Below are positions 17,212 to 26,266 of a stretch of DNA of 64,000 nt, one piece after another. A program made the translations under genes and the position numbers. The DNA comes from a gamma proteobacterium HIMB55 (lineage in GTDB: Bacteria > Pseudomonadota > Gammaproteobacteria > Pseudomonadales > Halieaceae), in NCBI GenBank assembly GCA_000227505.4, contig AGIF02000001.1, positions 2,376,035-2,440,034 of the forward strand, in the 5' to 3' direction. Position 1 is the first letter of the stretch. Each line of letters starts with the position of its first letter. The notes beneath the pieces were generated by a model that was given only the letters and a program-made list of their open reading frames with translations, had not been told where the DNA came from and searched no databases.

Positions 17212-18441
17212 CTATCGCCTTCCCATGCCGAATTGCGCAACACCACGCTTAATGCCACCGGATAGATCAAGTGCCGACAAAGCAACACTGGCCACACTAT
17301 CGATTACCGTAGACGGCGAATCTAGCATTTCGGCGAGCAGTGATGTCGCGCCTATCGTTTGCTCGTGATCGTCTCGACTCATATCAGCAAACACTGAGAG
17401 ACGCTCAACCGAATCGAAGGGTGACGGATTTTCAGCTTCAGCGGAGATCAGTGTCGCAAGGCGCTCGACGTCGCGAAGCGATAAATTGAACCCTTGTCCC
17501 GCGACCGGGTGCAGCGTGTGCGCCGAATTTCCCAGTAATACGCAACGCGCTCGAACGAGCTCTCGAGCAGCCACTCGCCCCAGCGGCCAGCCTGTGCGGC
17601 GGCCAACCCGGGCTATCTTTCCCGCTCGCCAACCAAACTCTGCTTGAAGGGCTTCAATAAAGCCTTCGTCACTCAACGCCATCAGTTCCGTCTGCCGCTC
17701 TTGGTGAGCACACCAAATGACGTTGTATCGAGCACGTGTTGAGGATGTATTGGGAATGGGGAGCAGTGCCAGCGGGCCCTCGGGGGTAAAGCGCTCATAA
17801 GCAACGCCGGTGGCGCCGGCCTCTGTTTCGCAGTTAACGGCGATGGCGAATTGAGACGGAGCATGATGTACCGCGCCAATCCCTAGTGCGCTTCGCAATG
17901 AGGAGTTTGCTCCGTCAGCAATGACAACCAAATCAGCCTCAAGAACATTTCCTGTATTTAATGTGAGAAGCGGTCGATCACCTGTCGCGGAAAATGCGAC
18001 AACCTCTGCACCCTCTAAAAGAGTTACGCCCTCTGCAGCACCGTTGCTAATCAGCGCCTGCTGAAAGACACTATTTTCGATCACCCAGCCCATAGGCTCG
18101 AGGTCTTGCAAAGGGTCTCGTAACGTTGCACTTCCGAAACGCGCACTCCGCGAAACATGAATGTCTTCGATGGGTTGGGCGCCTGCCGACACTGCCTGCC
18201 AAAGCTCCCAGCTTTCTAATAGCGCTTTTGACTCGCGGCTGATCGCCGTTGCTCGGGTGTCCAAAGAGGCCTCAGGCGTCTCTGGTAAGGCCCGCTCAAT
18301 AAGGGTGACTGAAATACGGTCGCGACAAGAAGCAGCGACGACATAGCTAAGAAGCAGGCCCGCGAGCCCACCGCCCACGACGACTATCTGAGCCCTCTCG
18401 GCTGGCGAATCTTTTGCGCTGGTTCTATTTGCTTCCGTCAC
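17212..18441 (-). CDS. ubiH: UbiH-like 2-polyprenyl-6-methoxyphenol hydroxylase
   Basis: Flavin monooxygenase for a second ring hydroxylation of ubiquinone (C1 in E. coli). It has the dinucleotide motif VVVGGGLAGLLLSYVVA, VIADGANSSLRSALG, and LGNSAHTLHPVAGQGFNLSLRD. The start is GTG at 18441; the first 16 residues (TSAKDSPAERAQ) are a polar extension before the fold. It is flanked by pepP and ubiI on the same strand, in E. coli order, so this family member is most likely UbiH. Confidence 0.9.
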   Translation of the reverse strand: MTEANRTSAKDSPAERAQIVVVGGGLAGLLLSYVVAASCRDRISVTLIERALPETPEASLDTRATAISRESKALLESWELWQAVSAGAQPIEDIHVSRSARFGSATLRDPLQDLEPMGWVIENSVFQQALISNGAAEGVTLLEGAEVVAFSATGDRPLLTLNTGNVLEADLVVIADGANSSLRSALGIGAVHHAPSQFAIAVNCETEAGATGVAYERFTPEGPLALLPIPNTSSTRARYNVIWCAHQERQTELMALSDEGFIEALQAEFGWRAGKIARVGRRTGWPLGRVAARELVRARCVLLGNSAHTLHPVAGQGFNLSLRDVERLATLISAEAENPSPFDSVERLSVFADMSRDDHEQTIGATSLLAEMLDSPSTVIDSVASVALSALDLSGGIKRGVAQFGMGRR

Positions 18442-18595
18442 TTATTCAATCGCTTTCTTCCGGATTGTTCCGGCCACTCTTCCCGTATTTTCTGGTAACC
18501 AATCTGCTGCTATTCGCCGCTGGTGCCTATGCTCTCTCCCTTTGCCACTCCGTCTGCTTTCTTCTATCAGAGTCTTGTCAGCAAAAGGCCACGTA

Positions 18596-19912
18596 TTAGG
18601 CTGCCGCCATGAGCGCTTCAATCTCGGTCGCATCCTTCGGCACATTCGCAGTCAACACATGGCAGCCCTTTTCCGTGACCACCACATCATCTTCGATGCG
18701 TACACCGATGCCGCGCCACTTCGCATCGACGTTCATATTATCTGCGGCCACATAAATACCAGGTTCAATGGTTAAGACCATGCCTGGCTCGAGCGGACGC
18801 CACTTCCCATCGATTCGATATTCACCGACGTCATGCACATCTAAACCCAGCCAGTGCCCAGCTCGATGCATGTAAAAATCGGTGTACGCGCCGTCTTTGA
18901 TTAGCTCGTCGACATCACCGGACAGAAGCCCTAGATCTACAAGCCCTTGAGTAATCACCTTTACCGTCACGTCGTGGGGGTGGTTCCATTTTTTGCCAGG
19001 CTTAGTTGCCGCAATGGCCGCAAGCTGAGACTTCAAAACGACGTCGTAGATTGCGCGCTGCTCTCGCGTAAATCTACCAGCTACGGGAAAGGTTCGGGTG
19101 ATATCCGCTGCATACCCTTCGTACTCGCAACCGGCGTCGATCAACACCAAGTCGCCCTCGGCCATCTTGCAGTTATTTTCCGTGTAATGCAGGCAGCAGG
19201 CATTCTTTCCACTACCAACAATGGGGTTGTAGGCAGGGAAGCGCGCACCATGCTCTGCGAATGTGTGTTGAATCGCCGATTCTAGATGGTACTCATAGCG
19301 TCCGGGCTTCGACTCGCGCATCGCGCGGCTGTGGGCTTCAGCACTGATGTCTGCAGCGCGCTGCATCACACGAATTTCAGCCTCTGATTTAATCAACCTA
19401 TGCTCATGAAGCAGGAATGAAAGGTCTGATATATCACCAGGCGGCTTCGCACCTGTACGCACCTTTGCACGGATACTATTAACCCACCCCAGTACCTGTC
19501 GATCGAATGCATCGTCGTGACCCATCGAGAAATAGATGGTGGAGCGCCCCTCGATGAGACCCGGGACAATGTCATCGACGTCGCTGACCGGATAGGCGTC
19601 ATTCATCCCAAAATTCTTCACGACACCCTCGGGTCCCTGACGGTAGCCGTCCCACAATTCGCGCTCGGGATCCCGATCACGGCAGAACATGATTACCTGC
19701 CCCTGACGACGACCAGGTATGAGCACAAGAATACCGTCAGGCTCTTGGAAGCCTGTGAGGTAAAAGAAATCACTGTTTTGGCGGAAGGGGTATTCCGTAT
19801 CGCGGCTGCGAGTGACTTCACGCGCCGCAGGAATAATGGCGACGCTGTTTGGCGCCATTTCAGCCATCAGCCGCTTTCGCCGCGCTGCAAACTCTGACTT
19901 GCTTATTTTCAC
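18596..19912 (-). CDS. pepP: Xaa-Pro aminopeptidase P
   Basis: A manganese-dependent cytoplasmic peptidase that removes the N-terminal residue before proline. The N-terminal domain carries ARRKRLMAEMAPNSVAIIPAA. The pita-bread C-terminal domain has the metal ligands in DAGCEYEGYAADITRTFP (two Asp), HRAGHWLGLDVHDVG (His), EPGIYV (Glu) and EDDVVVTEKG (Glu). 438 residues, as usual. Its start overlaps the ygfB stop by four bases, so the two are translated together. Confidence 0.96.
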   Translation of the reverse strand: MKISKSEFAARRKRLMAEMAPNSVAIIPAAREVTRSRDTEYPFRQNSDFFYLTGFQEPDGILVLIPGRRQGQVIMFCRDRDPERELWDGYRQGPEGVVKNFGMNDAYPVSDVDDIVPGLIEGRSTIYFSMGHDDAFDRQVLGWVNSIRAKVRTGAKPPGDISDLSFLLHEHRLIKSEAEIRVMQRAADISAEAHSRAMRESKPGRYEYHLESAIQHTFAEHGARFPAYNPIVGSGKNACCLHYTENNCKMAEGDLVLIDAGCEYEGYAADITRTFPVAGRFTREQRAIYDVVLKSQLAAIAATKPGKKWNHPHDVTVKVITQGLVDLGLLSGDVDELIKDGAYTDFYMHRAGHWLGLDVHDVGEYRIDGKWRPLEPGMVLTIEPGIYVAADNMNVDAKWRGIGVRIEDDVVVTEKGCHVLTANVPKDATEIEALMAAA

Positions 19913-20493
19913 GCTTCTAACTCCCTTGAATTCATGGCGTCTTGCACAATGCTAATCGCGGCTAATCTGACGTAGTCTACCAACTCCTCGAGCTGTCGCT
20001 CCGCCTCTTCAGACTCTGCCTGATCTGTCTCGACCTGCGCCAGAGCCGCGAAATCTTTCAACACTTCCGCGACTTCCGGCTGGATGCTAGAGCCTATGGC
20101 CTTGCGCACTGTCATACCCTCAGTAAAGCCCGAGATAAATCCTGTGACCCAGTTAGAGAACGACCTCAATCGCTGCTCGATGGGATCATCGTCATCGGGT
20201 AACACCATTCGAAATGCGTAGTCGGTGTCCACAATCGCAGACAAAGTAGCGAGGTTTAATCGAGACACCATGTCAACTAATTCTCCCTGCAACTGAACGC
20301 CCGATGCTTTCTCAACCGATGACAGTGTTTGTTCTAAATGATGCTGGTCATCCGGGCTAAAGCCAGCGCCCATTAAGCCGACGAGTACGCCGTGTAACTC
20401 CGATGGGTTGAGCGTTAAGCCTGCATTAAAAAGTAGGTCCGCTACTTCGTCCCACTCTGGCATGTCCTCGAACGCACCCAATAAATCCAGCAT
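19909..20493 (-). CDS. ygfB: YgfB family (UPF0149) protein
   Basis: This 194-residue acidic helical protein is of the UPF0149/YgfB family. Recognisable stretches are the opening LNPSELHGVLVGLMGAG, WVTGFISGFTEG in the middle and EEAERQLEELVDYVRLAAI near the end. The family is linked in Pseudomonas to control of an antibiotic-resistance regulator, but its molecular role is unclear. It is the first gene of ygfB-pepP-ubiH-ubiI and is divergent from the small coiled-coil gene and zapA, the conserved arrangement. Confidence 0.92.
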   Translation of the reverse strand: MLDLLGAFEDMPEWDEVADLLFNAGLTLNPSELHGVLVGLMGAGFSPDDQHHLEQTLSSVEKASGVQLQGELVDMVSRLNLATLSAIVDTDYAFRMVLPDDDDPIEQRLRSFSNWVTGFISGFTEGMTVRKAIGSSIQPEVAEVLKDFAALAQVETDQAESEEAERQLEELVDYVRLAAISIVQDAMNSRELEA

Positions 20494-20608
20494 GATGTTT
20501 TTTTACTCTCGGAAGCCCCTAAATACAGGGGTCGTATTTTGCATGAGATTGACCCGTTTAGGTCGCTTACCTATAGTGAAGCCCAATAGCGCAAAGGGTG
20601 CAATCGAA

Positions 20609-20818
20609 GTGTCAGAGAAGCTTGTAAAATCGCTCGAAACTAAGGTCGACAACCTTATTGAGTTGAGTACAGAGCTCAAACTAGAGAATCAGGCACTGAA
20701 AAAACGACTATCTGACCTGCAACATGAAAAGCGCGACCTCATAGAGCGACATCGTCAGGCCGGTGCCCTCATCGATCAGTCCATTGACCGGCTCAAGACC
20801 CTAGAGAACAATTCTTAA
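20609..20818 (+). CDS. Small coiled-coil protein upstream of zapA (TIGR02449 type)
   Basis: A 69-residue protein that is almost entirely one coiled coil: ETKVDNLIELSTELKLENQALKKRL-type heptads with regular Leu, then ERHRQAGALIDQSIDRLKTLE. GTG 20609 is chosen because the coiled coil begins just after it and AAAGGG lies about ten bases upstream; the sequence further upstream does not look coding. Its stop overlaps the zapA start (TAATG). A protein of this kind precedes zapA in many gammaproteobacteria, so a role in cell division with ZapA is likely but unproven. Confidence 0.85.
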   Translation: MSEKLVKSLETKVDNLIELSTELKLENQALKKRLSDLQHEKRDLIERHRQAGALIDQSIDRLKTLENNS

Positions 20819-21126
20819 TGCGCCAGCACACCGTCAGCATCGATATCCTCGACAAAAGCTATCAAGTCGCCTGCGAACCCGAGCAAGAAGCAGAGCTTAA
20901 GCAAGCCGCTAGCGATCTGGACGATCAAATGCGGGCTATTCGCTCTACCGGCAAAGTCATCGGCTTAGAGCGCGTTGCCATCATGGCAGCGCTTAATTTA
21001 AGTCACCAAGTGCTTGTGATGAAGTCTGGCGGACAGCCAGAAGATCCACTGGAAGAACAGCTAAAAACCATTACTAGTCGAATTGATGAAGCACTTTTTC
21101 AACTTAGACAATTTGAAATTTCTTAA
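20818..21126 (+). CDS. zapA: Cell division protein ZapA
   Basis: This 102-residue protein promotes bundling of FtsZ filaments at midcell. The N-terminal globular part has SIDILDKSYQVACEPEQEAEL. The C-terminal part is a coiled coil starting near IGLERVAIMAALNLSHQV and ending in a Leu-rich helix. It is co-translated with the coiled-coil gene before it, and the 6S RNA gene follows 30 bases later, the conserved zapA-6S-fthC order. Confidence 0.95.
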   Translation: MRQHTVSIDILDKSYQVACEPEQEAELKQAASDLDDQMRAIRSTGKVIGLERVAIMAALNLSHQVLVMKSGGQPEDPLEEQLKTITSRIDEALFQLRQFEIS

Positions 21127-21152
21127 TCCCGTCATCTCCCATCAGCTATACT
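21123..21152 (+). promoter_or_regulatory. Promoter of the 6S RNA gene
   Basis: A good -10 box TATACT at 21147-21152, placed correctly for a start near 21159-21160. The -35 region (TTAATC, 21123-21128, 18-base spacer) is weak. Confidence 0.5.
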
Positions 21153-21157
21153 CAGTG

Positions 21158-21340
21158 CCGACCTGGTGTATTTGCTAGACCGTCAGTCCTCGAGCCGATA
21201 ATGCACCACCCGGAGATTTCCACTTCTGGCTGTTGTGCAAGCCCGGCGCGACCGGGACGCCTGATGCAGAATGGGGATCACCACCTTGAACCGCTACGGT
21301 TCAAGGGCGACACCGTCGGCGGTACTCTGGGTCACACCTA
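21158..21340 (+). ncRNA. ssrS: 6S RNA
   Basis: A regulatory RNA that mimics an open promoter and binds sigma-70 RNA polymerase. Conserved blocks match known 6S RNA: CAGTCCTCGAGCCGATA near the 5' end, and later CACCTTGAACCGCTACGG with GTTCAAGGGC forming the typical hairpin. GTCGGCGGTACTC lies near the 3' end. The ends pair: GACCTGGTGTA (21160 on) with TACTCTGGGTC (ending 21333). Its position between zapA and fthC is the standard one. The exact ends are estimated to a few bases. Confidence 0.93.
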
Positions 21341-21360
21341 ATTTAACAGCGGCTCACGCT

Positions 21361-21921
21361 ATGTCATCAGTGAAAGATGTCTTACGCCACGAGGCGTTGA
21401 ACCGACGCGCTGCTCTCACCGAAGAGGAGCGAGCGCAGAAAAGCGACGCTGCAATAAGGCATCTACTTCAAATGCCTGTTTTTCAGACAGCGGGCACCGT
21501 CGCTATCTACCTGCCGCTCAAAACCGAGCTCGCTATTGATGCTCTGCTGAAAGCTTCCACCCAGCTAACGCAACGCTTTGTGGCGCCTCGGACATTAGCT
21601 GACAATCAGATGAGCTTTCACGAAGTAACGGTAAACTCAACGCTCGAGCGAGGGTTCGGAAACATTATGGAGCCGGCTATGAACTCGCCCGTGGTTAGAT
21701 CAGAGGACATTGATTTATTTCTCGTACCCCTCGCTGCCTGTGATCAGCGGGGAAACCGTCTGGGCTTTGGTGGGGGCTTTTACGATCGGGCACTCGTGAA
21801 CCAACGTGGATTCAAGCTGGGCGTTGGTTTCACTGTACAGCTCGTCGAACATATCGAGCGCGAGGCTCACGATGTGACGCTCGATGGCTTTATCAGTGAA
21901 GATGGGGCGACCTATTTTTGA
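21361..21921 (+). CDS. fthC: 5-formyltetrahydrofolate cyclo-ligase
   Basis: An ATP-dependent enzyme that converts 5-formyl-tetrahydrofolate to 5,10-methenyl-tetrahydrofolate. 187 residues, with LRHEALNRRAALTEEER at the N-terminus, VAIYLPLKTELAI (substrate region) and the signature DLFLVPLAACDQRGNRLGFGGGFYDRAL. ATG 21361 is the start; a longer frame would run back into the 6S RNA. It follows 6S RNA by about 20 bases and is probably co-transcribed with it, as ygfA is in E. coli. Confidence 0.95.
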   Translation: MSSVKDVLRHEALNRRAALTEEERAQKSDAAIRHLLQMPVFQTAGTVAIYLPLKTELAIDALLKASTQLTQRFVAPRTLADNQMSFHEVTVNSTLERGFGNIMEPAMNSPVVRSEDIDLFLVPLAACDQRGNRLGFGGGFYDRALVNQRGFKLGVGFTVQLVEHIEREAHDVTLDGFISEDGATYF

Positions 21922-22058
21922 TGTAGGGCGGCAGTGCATCTGTCAAAACGCCCGTTCAATAGATGCTGATCAAATGCTGGTCGCGTTGCCTTAGTCGGTC
22001 TGCGCTGCTCTCTATGTCGATCCGTATCTACCTCCATGTAAGGTAGTGTCTACCTGCG

Positions 22059-22295
22059 TTATTTTTCTATCGGCGCTATTTGTGCAGGTGCAGCTACAGA
22101 TCCTGAATTATTGTTCGCTGTTAAAGCACTGGCGGCAATCAGCAGCACGAGACCTAGCGTCAACGCACTGAATAGTCCTGGTTTTTGCTTGCCCACGATT
22201 TCCCCGGTTTGTTCTTCTGTCGTTCTTGTTTCGTTCTTATTTTTGGCGATTGAAGCGAGCCTCAATCGGAGGAAAGCATAATGGTAATTTGTCAC
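22059..22295 (-). CDS. Possible small membrane protein, unrecognised
   Basis: A 78-codon frame with a single clear membrane helix (GLFSALTLGLVLLIAASAL, about residues 40-58) between a polar Lys/Thr/Glu-rich first half and a short Ala/Pro-rich tail. I recognise no family. The only possible start is a GTG without a good ribosome site, or a TTG further in. It lies just downstream of ilvA on the same strand. Without it, 21922-22307 would be empty of genes. It may be real but is weakly supported. Confidence 0.35.
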   Translation of the reverse strand: MTNYHYAFLRLRLASIAKNKNETRTTEEQTGEIVGKQKPGLFSALTLGLVLLIAASALTANNNSGSVAAPAQIAPIEK

Positions 22296-22307
22296 ATTTC
22301 AAGCGTG

Positions 22308-23825
22308 CTACTGAAGATAAGCCCTGTAAGCCGGGTTCTCGGACTCTTCCCAATAACGAAAACCTACCCGATCTAAGGTCTCCAGTAGTGCCGATGAGTG
22401 GGCTGCGTCGCCCGTGAACCCGACGAGAATTCTTCCATAAGCAGCGCCGTGATTACGGTAGTGGAACATCGAGATATTGAAGTCGTCTCCAAGGGCGTCA
22501 AGGAACTTCATCAAGGCGCCTGGGCGCTCAGGGAATTCAACGCGGAAAACCCGTTCGTTCAAGCCATTGCCAGGCTGAGGACCACCTATCATGTAGCGCA
22601 CATGGAGCTTGGCCATCTCGTTATCTGTGAGATCAAGCGCTTGATAACCCGCCGCCGATAACTTGTTGGTCAACGCCGAAACGTCATTGCTCATAGGCGC
22701 AACGGTTAGGCCGACAAACACATTGGCAGAGCTATTGTCTGTGCCACGGTAATTGAACTCGGTGATATTACGTTTACCAATAGCACCACAAAATGCGCGG
22801 AAGGCGCCGGGCGTCTCTGGGATGGTCACACTCAGAATGGCCTCACGACGCTCGCCAATATCGGTGCGTTCAGAGATGTAACGCAATCGGTCGAAATTGG
22901 TATTGGCACCGCTCAATACGGCAATGACCGACTTACCCTCCAGCCCGTGCTCGCTTATATACGATTTCATCCCTGCGATAGACAACGCACCCGCGGGCTC
23001 CGCGATGGCACGAGTGTCGTCAAAGATATCCTTTACCGCGGCACACATTTCATCGGTTGTGGCAGTAATGATCTCATCAACGTATTGACTGATAACGCGA
23101 TGGGTTTCCTCACCCACCCGCGCAACAGCACAGCCGTCAGCGAACAAGCCCACTTCATCCAGGGTTACACGGCTGCCGTTCTCTCTTGCAGCGAGGGCGC
23201 AGGCAGCATCCGCTGGTTCAACACCAATAATCTTTACTTCTGGCCAGACGTGCTTGAGATAAACCGCCATACCCGAGAGCAAGCCACCGCCGCCGCAGGG
23301 GATAAAGACGTAATCCGCAGGAGCGCTTGCCTGCCGCGCCACCTCAACGCCAACAGTGCCTTGGCCAGCGATAACACTCGGGTCATCGAAAGGGTGCAGG
23401 TAGGTAGCGCCGCGCTTTTCCACGAGCGCATTTGCATATTCCGACGCCTGATCGAAAGCGTCGCCCTGGAGCACGACGTTTGCACCTCGTCGGCGGACGG
23501 CATCGACCTTAATGGAGGGCGTGGTAACCGGCATGACAATGGTCGCATCAACACCCAGCTTCTGTGCCGCCAACGCAACACCTTGCGCATGATTGCCCGC
23601 AGAGGCAGCAACCACACCTCGCGCGCGCTGCTCAGCTGAGAGCGAGGCCATCTTGTTATACGCCCCACGACACTTAAAGCTAAAAATCGGTTGAAGATCT
23701 TCCCGCTTTAGGAATACGTCACAGCCCAACCGCTCGGACAGCGACGGCGCTTCGGTAAGCGGCGTTTCCTTGGCGACATCATAGACGTCAGCACTCAGAA
23801 TTTTGTCGATGTAGGGGTCAGTCAT
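22308..23825 (-). CDS. ilvA: Threonine deaminase, biosynthetic
   Basis: Converts threonine to 2-oxobutanoate and ammonia, the first step of isoleucine synthesis. The PLP lysine is in IFSFKCRGAYNKM (about residue 52). GNHAQGVALAAQ, CGGGGLLSG (phosphate loop) and SGANTNFDRLRYI are all present. The C-terminal third has two ACT-like regulatory domains (IPETPGAFRAFCGAIGKR and FPERPGALMKFLDALG), which mark the isoleucine-feedback enzyme rather than the catabolic one. ATG 23825 (MTDPYIDKIL) is chosen; 505 residues is normal. Confidence 0.96.
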   Translation of the reverse strand: MTDPYIDKILSADVYDVAKETPLTEAPSLSERLGCDVFLKREDLQPIFSFKCRGAYNKMASLSAEQRARGVVAASAGNHAQGVALAAQKLGVDATIVMPVTTPSIKVDAVRRRGANVVLQGDAFDQASEYANALVEKRGATYLHPFDDPSVIAGQGTVGVEVARQASAPADYVFIPCGGGGLLSGMAVYLKHVWPEVKIIGVEPADAACALAARENGSRVTLDEVGLFADGCAVARVGEETHRVISQYVDEIITATTDEMCAAVKDIFDDTRAIAEPAGALSIAGMKSYISEHGLEGKSVIAVLSGANTNFDRLRYISERTDIGERREAILSVTIPETPGAFRAFCGAIGKRNITEFNYRGTDNSSANVFVGLTVAPMSNDVSALTNKLSAAGYQALDLTDNEMAKLHVRYMIGGPQPGNGLNERVFRVEFPERPGALMKFLDALGDDFNISMFHYRNHGAAYGRILVGFTGDAAHSSALLETLDRVGFRYWEESENPAYRAYLQ

Positions 23826-23980
23826 AGCAAGGCGCAAACAAAAAACGTGAGTTTACGTGATTGCGCTGGGCTTCGCCGCTATTTGTCGACGCTATTTGGG
23901 CACACTTTCTCGAGCATCCTTTTACGCAGCCTCGCAACAGAGCATTGTTATGAGGCCTCGCACAGCGTCTCGCTTGAAAC

Positions 23981-25030
23981 TCACAGACTGCCGTTGCTGT
24001 ATCGCTCTTGCATTTCCGAGAGCGACAGCGGCGTAATCTTCGACGCATGGCCCGCGCAGCCAAAGGCTTCAAATCGCGCACTACAAATATCGCGCATCGC
24101 AATGAGGCTCTCTTTGAAGTATTTGCGCGGATCAAATTCGGCTGGGTTTTCAGCCAAGAAGCGGCGAATCGCACCCGTCGATGCGAGTCGTAAGTCGGTG
24201 TCGATGTTTACCTTTCGAACGCCGTGCTTGATGCCCTCGACAACCTGCTCAACGGGAACACCGTAAGTCTCAGGAATCTCACCACCGTGTTCATTGATAA
24301 CCGCTAACCACTCTTGCGGAACGGCCGAGGAGCCGTGCATGACAAGGTGAGTATTAGGGATGTTGGCGTGAATCGCTTTTATGCGATCGATCGCCAAAAT
24401 ATCCCCCGTGGGGGGCCGGGTGAATTTGTATGCACCGTGGCTGGTGCCACAAGCAATGGCGAGAGCATCAACATGGGTATCAGCCACAAACTGCTTCGCC
24501 TCGTCGGGATCTGTCAGCATTTGGTCGTGCGTAAGCTTACCCGCGGCACCAACGCCATCCTCCTCGCCAGCTTCACCCGTTTCAAGCGATCCCAAACAAC
24601 CCAGCTCACCCTCAACTGACACGCCGCAGGCGTGCGACATCTCGACAACCTGTCGTGTCACACTCGCGTTGTAGTCGTAATCCATAGGTGTTTTGCCGTC
24701 GGTGCCCAAAGACCCGTCCATCATCACCGAGGTAAAGCCAAGCTGAATGGACCGTTGGCAGACAGCGGGTGAGGTGCCGTGATCCTGATGAACAACGATC
24801 GGAATGTGGGGAAACTCCGTGGCGGCCGCTTCCATCAAAGCTCTCAGGAAGGGCGCTCCTGCATACTTCCGGGCACCGGCACTTGCCTGCATGATTACCG
24901 GAGAATCGCACTGATCAGCAGCCTCCATAATGGCGCGGGTCTGTTCTAGGTTATTCACATTAAAAGCTGGAATACCATACTGGTGCTCCGCCGCGTGATC
25001 GAGTAGCTGTCGCATGCTGATAAGCGCCAT
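23981..25030 (-). CDS. fba: Fructose-bisphosphate aldolase, class II
   Basis: A zinc enzyme that splits or forms fructose 1,6-bisphosphate. Zinc ligands are visible in [10 protein letters not shown] and VMHGSSAVP, with the metal/phosphate site [11 protein letters not shown]. The loops [10 protein letters not shown] and [11 protein letters not shown] identify the longer CbbA-like class II subgroup. 349 residues, complete. It is the last gene of the tkt-epd-pgk-fba cluster, 38 bases after pgk. The enzyme serves both glycolysis and gluconeogenesis. Confidence 0.97.
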   Translation of the reverse strand: MALISMRQLLDHAAEHQYGIPAFNVNNLEQTRAIMEAADQCDSPVIMQASAGARKYAGAPFLRALMEAAATEFPHIPIVVHQDHGTSPAVCQRSIQLGFTSVMMDGSLGTDGKTPMDYDYNASVTRQVVEMSHACGVSVEGELGCLGSLETGEAGEEDGVGAAGKLTHDQMLTDPDEAKQFVADTHVDALAIACGTSHGAYKFTRPPTGDILAIDRIKAIHANIPNTHLVMHGSSAVPQEWLAVINEHGGEIPETYGVPVEQVVEGIKHGVRKVNIDTDLRLASTGAIRRFLAENPAEFDPRKYFKESLIAMRDICSARFEAFGCAGHASKITPLSLSEMQERYSNGSL

Positions 25031-25068
25031 AACCGTCTCCTCATATCCTCATCAAAATAAATACGGAA

Positions 25069-26223
25069 TTAAATGTCCGTTTGGTCTTCTAATATCGCCA
25101 CAGCAGGTAAGGTTTTGCCTTCAACAAACTCTAAAAAAGCACCACCACCGGTCGATATGTAAGACACCCTATCCGCGATCTCAAACTGGTCTATAGCGGC
25201 GAGCGTGTCGCCACCACCAGCAACCGAGAAACCCTCGCTTTCGGCAACTGCATTAGAGAGTGCGCGCGTGCCCCCAGCAAAAGCATCAAACTCGAAGACC
25301 CCCACAGGGCCGTTCCACAAAATCGTTCCTGCCGCCACTAGCACCTCAGCCATGCGAGCCTGAGATAAAGGCCCAATGTCTAAAATCATGTCATCATCAG
25401 CCACGTCAGCGGCCAACTTGACAGTCGCGTCTGCAGAATCCGAAAACTCTTTTGCCACAACAACATCAATGGGTAACGGAATTTGCGTCTTGGCCATAAG
25501 CGCCTTTGCCGTGGGAATTAGGTCCATCTCACAGAGCGACTTGCCGACAGGGTAGCCCGCCGCAGCGAGGAAAGTATTTGCGATACCACCACCGACAACG
25601 AGCTGGTCACAGATCTCCGAGAGTCGTTCGAGCACAGCCAATTTCGTGGAAACCTTTGATCCGCCGACTACAGCAACCAGAGGCGCTGCAGGTTCACTCA
25701 AGGCTCTCGTCAATGCCTCGAGCTCTCCAGAGAGAAGTGGCCCAGCACAGGCCTCGGCAGCAAATTTCGCCACACCGTGGGTGGATGCCTGTGCTCGATG
25801 CGCCGTGCCAAAAGCGTCCATGACAAACACATCGCAAAGGGCCGCATAGCGCTTTGCAAGATCATCGGCGTTGCTTTTTTCACCCTCGTTAAATCGTACA
25901 TTCTCGAGCAGCCAGATTTCACCCGACTCAGGTGCGCCAGAGGGCCAATCCGACTGCAGGCAGACGGGCATTTGCATAAGCTCTGATAGGGCATCCGCCA
26001 CTGGCGCTAGGGAGTACTGCGCGTCGAATTCGCCCTCAGTGGGGCGACCGAGGTGCGACATGACAATGACACGACCACCCGCCTCTACCGCAGCCTTAAT
26101 CGAGGGAACCGCAGCACGCAATCGTGCATCGTTAGCGACCTTTCCATCTCGAATCGGCACATTCAGATCCTCGCGTATCAAAACCCGCTTTTCGGATAGC
26201 GATAACTGATTCATCGAACGCAT
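25069..26223 (-). CDS. pgk: Phosphoglycerate kinase
   Basis: Transfers phosphate between 1,3-bisphosphoglycerate and ADP. It shows the N-terminal [15 protein letters not shown], the [11 protein letters not shown] substrate loop, [14 protein letters not shown] and the C-terminal GGGDTLAAI with [16 protein letters not shown] 26223 is chosen because GGAG lies about seven bases upstream; a longer frame back into the epd region is not supported. 384 residues is typical. Between epd (43-base gap) and fba. Confidence 0.97.
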   Translation of the reverse strand: MRSMNQLSLSEKRVLIREDLNVPIRDGKVANDARLRAAVPSIKAAVEAGGRVIVMSHLGRPTEGEFDAQYSLAPVADALSELMQMPVCLQSDWPSGAPESGEIWLLENVRFNEGEKSNADDLAKRYAALCDVFVMDAFGTAHRAQASTHGVAKFAAEACAGPLLSGELEALTRALSEPAAPLVAVVGGSKVSTKLAVLERLSEICDQLVVGGGIANTFLAAAGYPVGKSLCEMDLIPTAKALMAKTQIPLPIDVVVAKEFSDSADATVKLAADVADDDMILDIGPLSQARMAEVLVAAGTILWNGPVGVFEFDAFAGGTRALSNAVAESEGFSVAGGGDTLAAIDQFEIADRVSYISTGGGAFLEFVEGKTLPAVAILEDQTDI

Positions 26224-26266
26224 AAAAACTCCACTACTGCTGTAAAGGTCAATTCGTAATAGTTTG

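Noticed and set aside
18442-18645. Basic 67-codon frame between pepP and ubiH
   Set aside because: It starts inside pepP in another frame, has no good start in the free part and no known domain. The gap of 154 bases is left as a spacer, possibly holding a ubiH leader.
21271-21360. Extended N-terminus of FthC
   Set aside because: It would be coded by the 3' half of 6S RNA. ATG 21361 matches the family start.
22316-22345. String like the 3' end of RNase P RNA (AACCCGGCTTAC read on the minus strand)
   Set aside because: It lies inside the last codons of ilvA and codes for ENPAYRAYL. No other part of RNase P RNA is near. A similar short string at 5431-5445 also lacks the rest of the RNA.
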